Source of the DNA: Thermohalobaculum sp965263335
GTDB taxonomy: Bacteria > Pseudomonadota > Alphaproteobacteria > Rhodobacterales > Rhodobacteraceae
Length of the DNA stretch: 64,000 nucleotides
Assembly: GCA_965263335.1 (NCBI GenBank)
Contig: CBDHHE010000001.1
Span: 3,844,001-3,908,000, forward strand
Reading direction: 5' to 3'
The position numbers and the translations under genes are program-made. Each line of letters starts with the position of its first letter. Positions within the stretch are counted from its first letter, which is position 1. This document shows positions 51,745 through 59,886 of this stretch, in pieces. The notes under the pieces are model-generated. The model was not told the origin of the DNA. It made no database searches and worked only from the letters and a program-made list of their open reading frames with translations.

Positions 51745-53090
51745 GCACCACGTATCCTGCACTTGCATCTGGCTACGAACTCGTGATCCGGGACAACGAG
51801 GCCGTTGTGCGCCGTTTGCGAGACCGCGTAGCGGTAGCAGCACTCGCCCCGCTTGAAGCGGTCACCGTGGGACTCCTCGACGGTCAGCGCAGTCAATCGC
51901 AGCTGCTCGAGTTCATGGAACGTGTCGGCGGTGTGCTCGGTCAACGTGTGGCCCGGCAATGTCTCATGCGCCTCGATCCACTTGTTGCCTGGCTCGACCA
52001 TCCCACCCAGAGGGCAATGCCTGCGCTTGAGAACCTTTCGGGCGTTGCGATGCCGGACCGTCGGAGCGGGTTGCGAACTTTGCCGGGCCCGCGCGTTTTA
52101 CATTGGTGGGTCACCAACGCCTGTCCGCGACGATGCGTCTACTGCTTTGCCAATCCGGATCACAAGGGCGGTCATGAACCCAACCTGATCGAACGCGCAC
52201 GTCTTGTGGCGATCTTCGAGGAAGCTGCATCGCTTGGCGCGCAGCAACTACTCGTGGCTGGTGGTGAGCCGCTTTTGCGCGGTGACTTGCCTGAGGTGAT
52301 GGGCGATGCAATCGCATGCGGGATCGAACCCGCCGTGACGACAAAGTTCCCGATCTCCGCGTCCTATGCTGAACGCCTGGCGGCCGCCGGGATGCAGCAC
52401 ATTTGTTTGTCGATTGACAGTTTCGATCCCAAAACGAACCGAGCGCTGATCGGCTCGGCGACATACGCTGAGCAAGTCGAACGCAGTATCAGAAGTTTGC
52501 GCGACGTTGGTGTCCGTTTCTCTTTCGAGTTTGTCGCTACCTCTGCAAATCATCATGAACTTGAGGCGGTCGCTGCAAGGGCCGCGGCGGAAGGCGCCCG
52601 CGTACTCCTTGTCGTGCCATTCGAGCCGGTGCTGAACCCAATTGGAGGGTTGTCGAACGCCTTGATGGCGTTACCAGACTCCGCCGAGCTGGATCATCGG
52701 ATCGCAGGGTTGAACCAGGCATATGAAGGGCTGACCGTCGAAGCCTTCGAGGAAATCGGGTCCGACCCGAACTCGCCCAACTGCGACATAGGCAAAACCA
52801 AAATGCTCTTCGACCCATTCGGGCGGGTCCACCGTTGCTACAAGCTTCTTCAGGATGGGGCACTTTTCGGTGCCGATCTGCGTTGTCGAAGCGTTGCAGA
52901 AGCCTGGCACGATCCGGAGTTCAACGCGAACCTTCTGGGTGAACGTCATAGATATGCCGGTACGTCTTGTGGTTCTTGCGGGGGGTTTGACGCATGCCAC
53001 GACGATGGGCGGTGCATCTTCCAGTCAATGATGGACCATGGCGACTACTTTGACAAAGACCGTATATGTCACGGCCCATTTCCTGCTTAA
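51741..53090 (+). CDS. Radical SAM/SPASM protein 2 with possible RRE-like N-terminus
   Basis: A 449-residue protein whose ATG overlaps the previous stop (ATGA). The cluster motif is C128-x3-C132-x2-C135 (CPRRCVYC), followed by LLVAGGEPLLRGD. SPASM cysteines lie in NCDIGKTKMLF, HRCYK and SCGSCGGFDACHDDGRCIF, matching the C-terminal pattern of protein 1, so the two are paralogues. Residues 10-95 (IRDNEAVVRRL, then LAPLEAVTVGLLDGQRSQSQLLEFM) look like a PqqD-type winged-helix recognition element, which binds leader peptides in RiPP systems; this is a visual match only. No exporter or protease gene follows. Confidence 0.85.
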   Translation: MSTTYPALASGYELVIRDNEAVVRRLRDRVAVAALAPLEAVTVGLLDGQRSQSQLLEFMERVGGVLGQRVARQCLMRLDPLVAWLDHPTQRAMPALENLSGVAMPDRRSGLRTLPGPRVLHWWVTNACPRRCVYCFANPDHKGGHEPNLIERARLVAIFEEAASLGAQQLLVAGGEPLLRGDLPEVMGDAIACGIEPAVTTKFPISASYAERLAAAGMQHICLSIDSFDPKTNRALIGSATYAEQVERSIRSLRDVGVRFSFEFVATSANHHELEAVAARAAAEGARVLLVVPFEPVLNPIGGLSNALMALPDSAELDHRIAGLNQAYEGLTVEAFEEIGSDPNSPNCDIGKTKMLFDPFGRVHRCYKLLQDGALFGADLRCRSVAEAWHDPEFNANLLGERHRYAGTSCGSCGGFDACHDDGRCIFQSMMDHGDYFDKDRICHGPFPA

Positions 53091-53266
53091 CTCAACAATC
53101 TACTGCGCGGCCTTCCCGAGCGCTTCCGGCTCGGGTTGGGCGGCCAGATGCAACTCGCTTCGCGTGAAGACTGGATGGTCTGACCTTCGCTCAACTGGAT
53201 CTAGCTTAAAACAGGAGCAGAGTATCGCTTAATAGTTGCGGTTTGCGGCCGCCTCCCGCCTCGCGA

Positions 53267-53295
53267 TTATTGATCGTCAAAAAGACTATCAATAA
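53267..53295. promoter_or_regulatory. Inverted repeat TTATTGAT-n13-ATCAATAA
   Basis: TTATTGAT (53267-53274) and ATCAATAA (53288-53295) are perfect 8-bp inverted repeats. It lies about 180 bp after the second SPASM gene and 180 bp before the haloperoxidase-like gene. It may be an operator or part of a terminator. Confidence 0.4.
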
Positions 53296-53362
53296 CACAA
53301 CTATAAAAAGTGTAGAAAAAATACCCCAGAGAGTGCCTGAAATAGCGCATCTCTCTTAAGGC

Positions 53363-53389
53363 GATTATTTCTACTTATAGTAGATAATC
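53363..53389. promoter_or_regulatory. Imperfect AT-rich inverted repeat
   Basis: GATTAT-TT-CTACT and AGTAG-ATAATC pair over 11 bp with a two-base bulge and a 3-nt loop. It is located about 85 bp upstream of the haloperoxidase-like start, where an operator could sit. Confidence 0.4.
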
Positions 53390-53475
53390 TGGATTTTTGT
53401 TTTGAGATAGAATAATTTTGCGCTGATGAGGCAGTAATGATGCTAGGCTGAAACTTGCAGTTTACAGGAGGAACC

Positions 53476-55698
53476 ATGTCTGATTCTACTACGCCAAGTA
53501 AGTTTGGCTTTCCGGCGGCGTACGATCCTTCACTTGCGCGCTTTGATCTGATTGCGCCGTTGCGGTTTGAGCGCGGCACGGACGGCGCGGATGAGCTAAC
53601 GATTGATGATTTAACGCATTCGATAAGCCTCCTCAGCGGCAACGACAAACTCACACTCGAGGCTTCGGCCCATTTGGTGAACCTGGGCAGCGGCAACGAC
53701 GAACTGATCGCCTTCGAGGAAATTGACACTGTTTGGGCTGGACGTGGTGACGATGTCGTCGTGTTGCACAATGATGCGCGGTTCGTCGATTTGGGAGCGG
53801 GCGACGACCTTCTCAAAGTTTCGGAGCTGATAACCAACGCGAATGGCGGGGGCGGCTTCGACACGCTGGAGTTCTCGTTTGAGTCAGGTGCAGTCGACGT
53901 GGAGATCGATGGCCAGGTGGTCACATTCATCGATCGCTTCTCCGGAGAAGAGATGCGGGCGAAGAACTTTGAGGACTTTGTCTTCGCAGACCGGAGCTTC
54001 ACCTTCGAAGAACTGGAGGATGCGTTTGGCAATGATGCAGACGTGCCTCACATTCAGGTTGGCGGTGGGACGCAGGTCGTGACCGTCAACAACGCGGACC
54101 CGACAGTCAGCGTGATCTGGGACCGTGTTGTCCAGCAGGCCGTCATTGAGACAGACACACCTGTTGGGCCAACCATCGCGTCGCGTGCCTACGCCATGAT
54201 GCACACTGCCATGTACGATGCTTGGGCGTCGTTCGACGATACTGCTGTGCGGGTGTCGTTCGACCTAGAAGGCGACAACATCTCGGTGGATGGCGGCGAC
54301 TTGGGCAAGACCAAAGCCATGAGCTTTGCGGCCATCACGGTCCTGCGCAATCTCTTCCCCGATCAGGAGGAGCTCTATGCGACGGTCATGCAGGACAGGC
54401 TCGGGTTCGAACTGAGCGACGACGGTAGCATCGCCGCGGGAATTGGTATCGATGCTGCCGAAGATCTGCTTGGCCTGCGCTCCGATGATGGCTCAAACCA
54501 GTCCGGCGGCTACACGGGGGAGTTCATACCGTTCAACCCGAGCCCGCTCGAGATCAACGACATCACGAGGTGGACGCCGGAGAACGTGCCGGTTGATCCC
54601 GAGGATGCCAACCCCGAGCAGTCCTTCCTCACACCGCAGTGGCAGAACGTGGAGAGCTTCAGCCTTCCGGAAGATGCCAGCGGCGAGACAGACTTTGATG
54701 TGCTTCTGCCTGCACCGCCGCAGCCGTTCTTCACGGATGGTTTTGCAGGATCGACGCTGAATTTCGATGACAGAACAATCACGCTCGATGCACCGACCAC
54801 GATCAACGGTGTCAACTTTGCGTCGGGCGAGACCATTCCGGTTAGTAAGGATCTGATCGGTACTGTCATCAATCAGGGGTTCATCGACCAGTCACTCGAA
54901 GTCATTGAGTTCAGCGCAGAGCTCACCGATGAAGACAAGATCATCGCAGAGTTCTGGGAAGATGGAGGTGGCACCGCATTCCCGCCTGGAACGTTCATGG
55001 CGTTCGCCCAGTTCGTCTCGGAACGGGACGGACACACGATCGATGATGACGCCCACATGTTCATGGCGATGGGCAACGCTGTCATGGACGCTGGGATCGC
55101 AACTTGGCAAGCGAAAGTCTTCTACGACTATGTCCGTCCCGTGCGGGCAATCCGCGACCTGGGCGAACTTGGTCTGATCGGTGAGGAAGGGGTGGATTCA
55201 ATCACGGGTGAGACCGGGTTTGTCATCGACGCCTTCGGAGGGATCGACCCTGTTACCGGCGAAGGGTTGGGCACACAAACAATTCTGGCGGAGAACTTTG
55301 TCACTTTCCAGCGACCCGAAACTGATCCGTCCCCCCCGTTCGCTGAGTACACCTCCGGCCACTCCGCCTTCAGCGCGGCGGGAGCTGAGGTGTTGCGGCT
55401 CTTCACCGGCAGCGACGACTTTGGCGGCTCGGTGACGTTTGAGCCCGGATCAACCCAGTTCGAGGTCGGTGTGCCGGAAGACGAGGAAACGCTGGATTGG
55501 GCCACGTTTACCGAGGCAGCGGACGAAGCAGGATTGTCCCGCCTTTATGGTGGCATTCACTTTACCGAAGGTGATGTGAACGGGCGCCAGCTGGGTCGCG
55601 ACACGGGCGCCGCTGCATTCGACCTGGCGCAAAGCTTCATCAACGGTACGGCCACCGACGAGGACCGGCCGTTCTTCACGGACAGCCTTCTTTTCTAG
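53476..55698 (+). CDS. Vanadium-dependent haloperoxidase-like protein with N-terminal RTX-like repeats
   Basis: A 740-residue acidic protein. ATG 53476 follows AGGAGGA. Residues 53-113 contain four GND/GDD turns spaced exactly 18 residues apart (SGNDKL, SGNDEL, RGDDVV, AGDDLL), like calcium-binding RTX beta-roll turns. From about 200 a helical vanadium-haloperoxidase/PAP2 domain follows: VRPVRAIRDL, YTSGHSAFSAAGAEVLRLF and SRLYGGIHFTEGDVNGRQLG, holding the Arg, Ser-Gly-His and Arg/His vanadate ligands. No signal peptide is seen, so type I secretion is possible although RTX repeats are normally C-terminal. It could be a haloperoxidase or an acid phosphatase. Confidence 0.82.
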   Translation: MSDSTTPSKFGFPAAYDPSLARFDLIAPLRFERGTDGADELTIDDLTHSISLLSGNDKLTLEASAHLVNLGSGNDELIAFEEIDTVWAGRGDDVVVLHNDARFVDLGAGDDLLKVSELITNANGGGGFDTLEFSFESGAVDVEIDGQVVTFIDRFSGEEMRAKNFEDFVFADRSFTFEELEDAFGNDADVPHIQVGGGTQVVTVNNADPTVSVIWDRVVQQAVIETDTPVGPTIASRAYAMMHTAMYDAWASFDDTAVRVSFDLEGDNISVDGGDLGKTKAMSFAAITVLRNLFPDQEELYATVMQDRLGFELSDDGSIAAGIGIDAAEDLLGLRSDDGSNQSGGYTGEFIPFNPSPLEINDITRWTPENVPVDPEDANPEQSFLTPQWQNVESFSLPEDASGETDFDVLLPAPPQPFFTDGFAGSTLNFDDRTITLDAPTTINGVNFASGETIPVSKDLIGTVINQGFIDQSLEVIEFSAELTDEDKIIAEFWEDGGGTAFPPGTFMAFAQFVSERDGHTIDDDAHMFMAMGNAVMDAGIATWQAKVFYDYVRPVRAIRDLGELGLIGEEGVDSITGETGFVIDAFGGIDPVTGEGLGTQTILAENFVTFQRPETDPSPPFAEYTSGHSAFSAAGAEVLRLFTGSDDFGGSVTFEPGSTQFEVGVPEDEETLDWATFTEAADEAGLSRLYGGIHFTEGDVNGRQLGRDTGAAAFDLAQSFINGTATDEDRPFFTDSLLF

Positions 55699-55716
55699 TC
55701 TGACGCGAAACGGAAA

Positions 55717-55742
55717 GGTGCCGGTGTGCAAGCGCCGGCGCC
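55717..55742. terminator. Stem-loop between convergent genes
   Basis: GGTGCCGG (55717-55724) and CCGGCGCC (55735-55742) pair over 8 bp with one G.U and a 10-nt loop, 19 nt after the haloperoxidase-like stop. No T-run, so only a weak terminator call. Confidence 0.35.
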
Positions 55743-55811
55743 AGCCACATGGCCTCACCACACCGGGTCTTGCACAAACTTTTCCCTTACTGCTGACAGG
55801 AGGGCCTGCGT

Positions 55812-56636
55812 CTAGCGGTCATCTTTGTTGGTGCTCCCAAACACCATCGAGGTCACAAGCAGCGTGGTCGAGATCAGCACCATGATCGTCGAGATCGATG
55901 CAATTGTCGGGTCGATCTGATCTCTGAGCGCATTGAACATCGACCGGGTCAGGGTGGAGTTTTCTCCGCCGGAAACGAACATCGCTATGATCACTTCATC
56001 GAATGAAGTGATGAAGGCCAGAAGCGCGCCGGTGATCACGCTGAAGCGGATCTGAGGCAAAGTGATCGACATGAAGGCGTACAGACGAGATGCTCCGAGG
56101 CTTCGCGCCACCATCTCCTGATTCATATCGTAGCTTTTCAAGCCTGCGCTCACGACGATCAGCACGAGTGGAATTGCCAGAATGGTGTGCGCGATGACGA
56201 TGCCCGGGATTGTGTTCACCAATCCCAACTGCACATAGGCGTAGAAGACGCCAATCCCGATCAGCACGATTGGCACCATCATCGGCGTGATAAGCATGAT
56301 GAAAAGAAGCTGAGCGAACCGCGCGTTCGATACGTACAATCCATAGGCGGCCATAACCCCAAGGGGCGTGGCGACCAGCATGGTGAGGGTGGCGATCTTC
56401 AGCGAGGTGTAGGTTGCGGCCATCCATTCGTCTGACGCGAAATAGTGGTCGTACCAGCGCGTCGACCACACTCGCGGTGGAAACTCGAGATACTGCGAGT
56501 CGGAGAACGACATCGGTATGACGATCACCGTCGGCGCGACCAGGAAGATCATCACGAGGCCAGCGAAGATGTAGAGCCACGATCGTTGCCCGTGAGTGAT
56601 CTGTGTCTCGGATGCAGGACGGTTCCACCAGCTCAC
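55812..56636 (-). CDS. potC: Polyamine-type ABC transporter permease (PotC family)
   Basis: A 274-residue membrane protein with six helices, the opening SWLYIFAGLVMIFLVAPTVIVIPMSFSDSQYLEFPP and the coupling motif QEMVARSLGASRLYAFMSITLPQI. GTG 56636 overlaps the potB stop; the longer open frame upstream of it is a shadow of potB. It forms the channel with PotB for the binding protein encoded at 58711-59757. Confidence 0.9.
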   Translation of the reverse strand: MSWWNRPASETQITHGQRSWLYIFAGLVMIFLVAPTVIVIPMSFSDSQYLEFPPRVWSTRWYDHYFASDEWMAATYTSLKIATLTMLVATPLGVMAAYGLYVSNARFAQLLFIMLITPMMVPIVLIGIGVFYAYVQLGLVNTIPGIVIAHTILAIPLVLIVVSAGLKSYDMNQEMVARSLGASRLYAFMSITLPQIRFSVITGALLAFITSFDEVIIAMFVSGGENSTLTRSMFNALRDQIDPTIASISTIMVLISTTLLVTSMVFGSTNKDDR

Positions 56637-57556
56637 TTGCCACCTCCTCCCAGAACGCGGTCCAAACGGAGGAGCTTCGAGGATATCCAGAGAACGCCCA
56701 TCGTCAGAACCAGCAGCACCACCCCGAGTGCGCTGGCGGCACCCCAGTTGAAGAAGAGCTCGATGGTGTCCGTGATTTTCATCGACACCATAATGACCTT
56801 GCCCCCGCCGAGCACGGCGGGCGTGACGAAGAAGCCGAGGCAGAGCACGAAGACGATCAGTGCACCGGCGAAGAGACCTGGTAGCGAGAGCGGAAAGAAC
56901 ACCAACCAGAAAGCTCGTGTCGGGCTGGCGCCCAGATTGGCCGCAGCCTTTAGGTAGTCTTTGTCGATGGCCTTCATCGCGCCATAGACCGGAAGCACCA
57001 GAAAGGGCAGCATGATGTGGACCATGCCGATCAGCGTGCCATTGAGGTTGTGTACGAGCTTGATGGGCTCGCTCCACAGACCCGCATCAATCGCCCAATT
57101 GTTGAGGAGTCCGTTTCGCTGCAAAAGAACAAGCCATGCGTATGTCCGCACCAGAAGTGACGTCCAGAAGGGCAGCAAAACTGCGATCAAGCAAATCGTG
57201 GTCGCGCGGGGTGGCAACTGGGAAAGAAAGTAGGACAGCGGGTAGCCGATCAAGATGCAGATCAGCGTGGTCAGGAACGAGACTTCGAAGGTCGTCCAGA
57301 AGATCCGGCCGTAAGACTTCCGCTTGATCATCCGCTCATAGTGTTCGAGCGTGAAACTGCCATCATCGCCAATGAACGAGAGCCAGAAGAGCCAGGCGAC
57401 CGGCAGCACCATCACGACCATGACGAGAAACAGTGCCGGCGAGCAGAGCCCGATCAGCCCGAGCCGCTCCATTTGAGCATCGCGGCGCAGGCCCGATGAG
57501 TTCGGCTGGTCTTGCGTATCAGGTGGAATGGGACCGGAGGCTTCCGTGATCGCCAA
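56633..57556 (-). CDS. potB: Polyamine-type ABC transporter permease (PotB family)
   Basis: A 307-residue membrane protein. A 30-residue cytoplasmic start is followed by LIGLCSPALFLVMVVMVLPVAWLFWLSF; the coupling motif is KAAANLGASPTRAFWLVFFPLSLPG. TTG 57556 is used, with GGAG at 8-nt spacing and only 3 nt after the potA stop. It pairs with PotC. Family members import putrescine, spermidine or related cations. Confidence 0.88.
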   Translation of the reverse strand: MAITEASGPIPPDTQDQPNSSGLRRDAQMERLGLIGLCSPALFLVMVVMVLPVAWLFWLSFIGDDGSFTLEHYERMIKRKSYGRIFWTTFEVSFLTTLICILIGYPLSYFLSQLPPRATTICLIAVLLPFWTSLLVRTYAWLVLLQRNGLLNNWAIDAGLWSEPIKLVHNLNGTLIGMVHIMLPFLVLPVYGAMKAIDKDYLKAAANLGASPTRAFWLVFFPLSLPGLFAGALIVFVLCLGFFVTPAVLGGGKVIMVSMKITDTIELFFNWGAASALGVVLLVLTMGVLWISSKLLRLDRVLGGGGK

Positions 57557-57559
57557 GGG

Positions 57560-58654
57560 TCAATCTCCGGTCTCGGAGATGAGCACGGTGTCGTCGCGAT
57601 GCAGACCGAGCCGGATCGCCTCGCCAGCCTGTGGGACCCTCGCTACAACATCGCGGTGGCTGGAACCGCGGAGAGACACCCGGGTGCCATCTGCAAGATC
57701 GGCATACAGAAGGAAACTTTCGCCCTGGAACACGATCTCGGCGACTCGCGCGTCGAATACATTGGTGTCAGGGGGCGACTCCTCATTCAGGATCGACAGT
57801 TGCTCCGGGCGCAGCAGAAGCTCGTTCAGCCCGTGCTGTGATGGTGGCTCGGCGACCATGAGTTCCTGCCCGGCGAAGCTCACCCGCAAGCCATCGACTT
57901 GCGTTGCGAGGAATGTGGATTCGCCAATGAAATCTGCGACGAACCGGTTCGCCGGACGGTCGTAGAGCCTTCGCGGTTCGTCGAGCTGCATCAGGCGCCC
58001 GTGATTGATCACCGCAATGCGATCCGACATCGTCAACGCCTCGCGCTGGTCGTGCGTGACGTAGACGGTTGTCATGCCGAGCTTCTCATGCAGATGACGC
58101 AATTCAATCTGCATGTGTTCGCGCAGTTTCTTGTCGAGCGCGGAAAGCGGCTCGTCCATCAGCAGGATGCGCGGCTCGAACACAATCGCGCGTGCAAGTG
58201 CCACGCGCTGGCGTTGTCCACCCGAAAGCTGATCGATCCGCCGGTCGCCGTAGCCGCCGAGCTGAACTGTCTCAAGGGCTGCCTCGGCCCGCTGAGCTGC
58301 TTCGGCTTTCTTGAACTTCCGCAGCTTGAGCGGAAAGGCGACGTTGCTCAGCACGTTCATGTGCGGAAATAGCGCGTAGTTCTGGAACACCATGCCGACG
58401 TCGCGCTTATGGGGCGGGGTCCGGATGACCTCCCGTTCTCCAAAGCGGACGCTGCCATGATCCGGGCGCGTGAAGCCTGCAAGGACCATGAGCAACGTTG
58501 TCTTGCCCGAGCCTGACGGCCCGAGCAGGGTCATGAACTCGCCGCTGCGAACATCCAGCGAGACATGATCGAGCGCATGGACGTCGCCATAGGTTTTCGT
58601 GACATCGCGGATCGCGATTGGCAGTGCGTCCGCGCCTGTGGTGCTGTCCTTCAC
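57560..58654 (-). CDS. potA: Polyamine-type ABC transporter ATP-binding protein
   Basis: A 364-residue ATPase with Walker A GPSGSGKTT, signature LSGGQRQRVALARAI, Walker B ILLMDEPLSALD and switch VTHDQ. From about residue 240 a TOBE-type regulatory domain follows (LLLRPEQLSILNEE, GESFLLYADLADGTRV). GTG 58654 is preceded by GGAGG. A GC stem-loop separates it from the upstream binding-protein gene. Confidence 0.92.
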   Translation of the reverse strand: MKDSTTGADALPIAIRDVTKTYGDVHALDHVSLDVRSGEFMTLLGPSGSGKTTLLMVLAGFTRPDHGSVRFGEREVIRTPPHKRDVGMVFQNYALFPHMNVLSNVAFPLKLRKFKKAEAAQRAEAALETVQLGGYGDRRIDQLSGGQRQRVALARAIVFEPRILLMDEPLSALDKKLREHMQIELRHLHEKLGMTTVYVTHDQREALTMSDRIAVINHGRLMQLDEPRRLYDRPANRFVADFIGESTFLATQVDGLRVSFAGQELMVAEPPSQHGLNELLLRPEQLSILNEESPPDTNVFDARVAEIVFQGESFLLYADLADGTRVSLRGSSHRDVVARVPQAGEAIRLGLHRDDTVLISETGD

Positions 58655-58674
58655 GCGAGCCTCCGGGGATTGTA

Positions 58675-58699
58675 CGGGGCGCCCTGCAGGGCGGCCCCG
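58675..58699 (-). promoter_or_regulatory. GC stem-loop between binding-protein and potA genes
   Basis: CGGGGC (58675-58680) pairs with GCCCCG (58694-58699), and GCCC (58681-58684) with GGGC (58689-58692), with a one-base bulge and a TGCA loop. It lies 3' of the binding-protein stop and 5' of potA, as in two other ABC operons of this window. Confidence 0.65.
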
Positions 58700-58710
58700 A
58701 AATCAGCCGA

Positions 58711-59757
58711 TCACTCGGTGATCATTTCCTGGTAAAGCTCGGAGGCTACTTTCTCCCACTTGGCATACCAGTCGTTGTTGATAACGAGCTGTTGTTCAGC
58801 GTTCGCGGGATGCGACGGGAGCTTACGTGCCAAGTCGGCATCGATGATGTCCAGATCATAGGCTTCTTTGTTGGTCGGGCCATAGGTTATGTATTGTGGC
58901 ATGTTGGCCTGGTAGCTCGCCTTCGACGCCTCCGCCAGGAACTTCATCGCAAGCTCCTTGTTCGGTGCACCCTTGGGGATGCCGAAGCAATCATAGTCCA
59001 GCAGTGCGCCTTCGTAGCTATAGGCGGCCTTCGCACCGTCTTTGATGGCGACGTCGAAGCGGCCGTTCCAGCCGGAGGTCATATCGACTTCGGCATCTTT
59101 CATCAGCTGGGCGTGTTGAGCGCCGGACTTCCACCAAACAGCGATGTGCGGCTTCAGTTCGGCGATCTTGTCAATCGCGCGCTGGATGCCTTCCTCGCTA
59201 TCAAGCACTTTGTAGACATCCGCGGGAGCGACGCCGTCGGCGAGCAGCGCGGGTTCAAGCGCACCTGAGTACTTGCCACGATAGGCGCGGGTGCCAGGGA
59301 ACTTCTCGACATCCCAAAAGTCTGCCCAGGTCTGGGGCACAGCATCGCTGTACTTGTCTGTATTGTAGGCGAAGACTGTCGAGAACGTGATCGTGCCCAC
59401 GCAGTGATCGAGATAGGTTCCCGGAACGAAATTCGACACGTCGATCATGCTGTAGTCCAGTGGCTCCAGGATGCCCTCGGCACCGCCGCGTGCACCACCG
59501 CCTGAACCAGTGTCGATAATGTCCCACGTTACGGCGCCGGCCTGCACCTGAAGACGCACATCCGAAATGCCACCGTAGGAATCCTGAGAGATCGCAATAC
59601 CCATCTTTTCGGCAACAGGCTCGAAAATCGCCTTGCTCTGCGCGTCCTGATAGGAACCGCCCCAAGACACGATCGTCAGATCGCTTGCGCCGGCGGTTGC
59701 TCCGTAGAGCGCGCCTCCCAGAACCGCCACAGCAGTGCTAAATCCACGGATTGTCAT
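58711..59757 (-). CDS. potD: Polyamine-type ABC transporter periplasmic binding protein
   Basis: A 348-residue exported protein. ATG 59757 with GGGAG at 7 nt is preferred to the GTG at 59763. The signal peptide ends near AGA-SD. The mature part starts DLTIVSWGGSYQDAQSKAIFEP, the classical PotD/PotF-like opening, with TFSTVFAYNTDKY in the middle. It is the first gene of the potDABC-type operon. With a PuuB-like oxidase gene just upstream on the same strand, a polyamine ligand is likely. Confidence 0.88.
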   Translation of the reverse strand: MTIRGFSTAVAVLGGALYGATAGASDLTIVSWGGSYQDAQSKAIFEPVAEKMGIAISQDSYGGISDVRLQVQAGAVTWDIIDTGSGGGARGGAEGILEPLDYSMIDVSNFVPGTYLDHCVGTITFSTVFAYNTDKYSDAVPQTWADFWDVEKFPGTRAYRGKYSGALEPALLADGVAPADVYKVLDSEEGIQRAIDKIAELKPHIAVWWKSGAQHAQLMKDAEVDMTSGWNGRFDVAIKDGAKAAYSYEGALLDYDCFGIPKGAPNKELAMKFLAEASKASYQANMPQYITYGPTNKEAYDLDIIDADLARKLPSHPANAEQQLVINNDWYAKWEKVASELYQEMITE

Positions 59758-59886
59758 CTTCACTCTCTCCCGACTGGTTCAGTTCGCTTCATTGGTGCTT
59801 TCGCGCACACTTTCACGAGAGCATGCCCTTGATTTCGGGCAAGGGCAAGCAAACGGCTTGCGCTGTCGGCTCGTTGCGGAACCGGC

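Larger units (their letters stand above)
53091..53475. other. AT-rich intergenic region, 385 bp
   Basis: From about 53,265 to 53,450 base composition becomes markedly AT-rich compared with the GC-rich neighbours. It carries two inverted repeats (listed separately) and probably the promoter of the haloperoxidase-like gene. No coding frame is supported. Such AT-rich upstream regions often bind nucleoid proteins and mark acquired or tightly silenced genes; that is inference. Confidence 0.6.

Noticed and set aside
50186..53090. PQQ or mycofactocin biosynthesis
   Set aside because: The peptide lacks the Glu-x3-Tyr of PqqA and the Val-Tyr end of MftA, and the companion genes of those pathways are missing.
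56637..57077. Upstream extension of the potC frame
   Set aside because: It overlaps potB in another frame and is not protein-like. The GTG at 56636 overlapping the potB stop is the sensible start.
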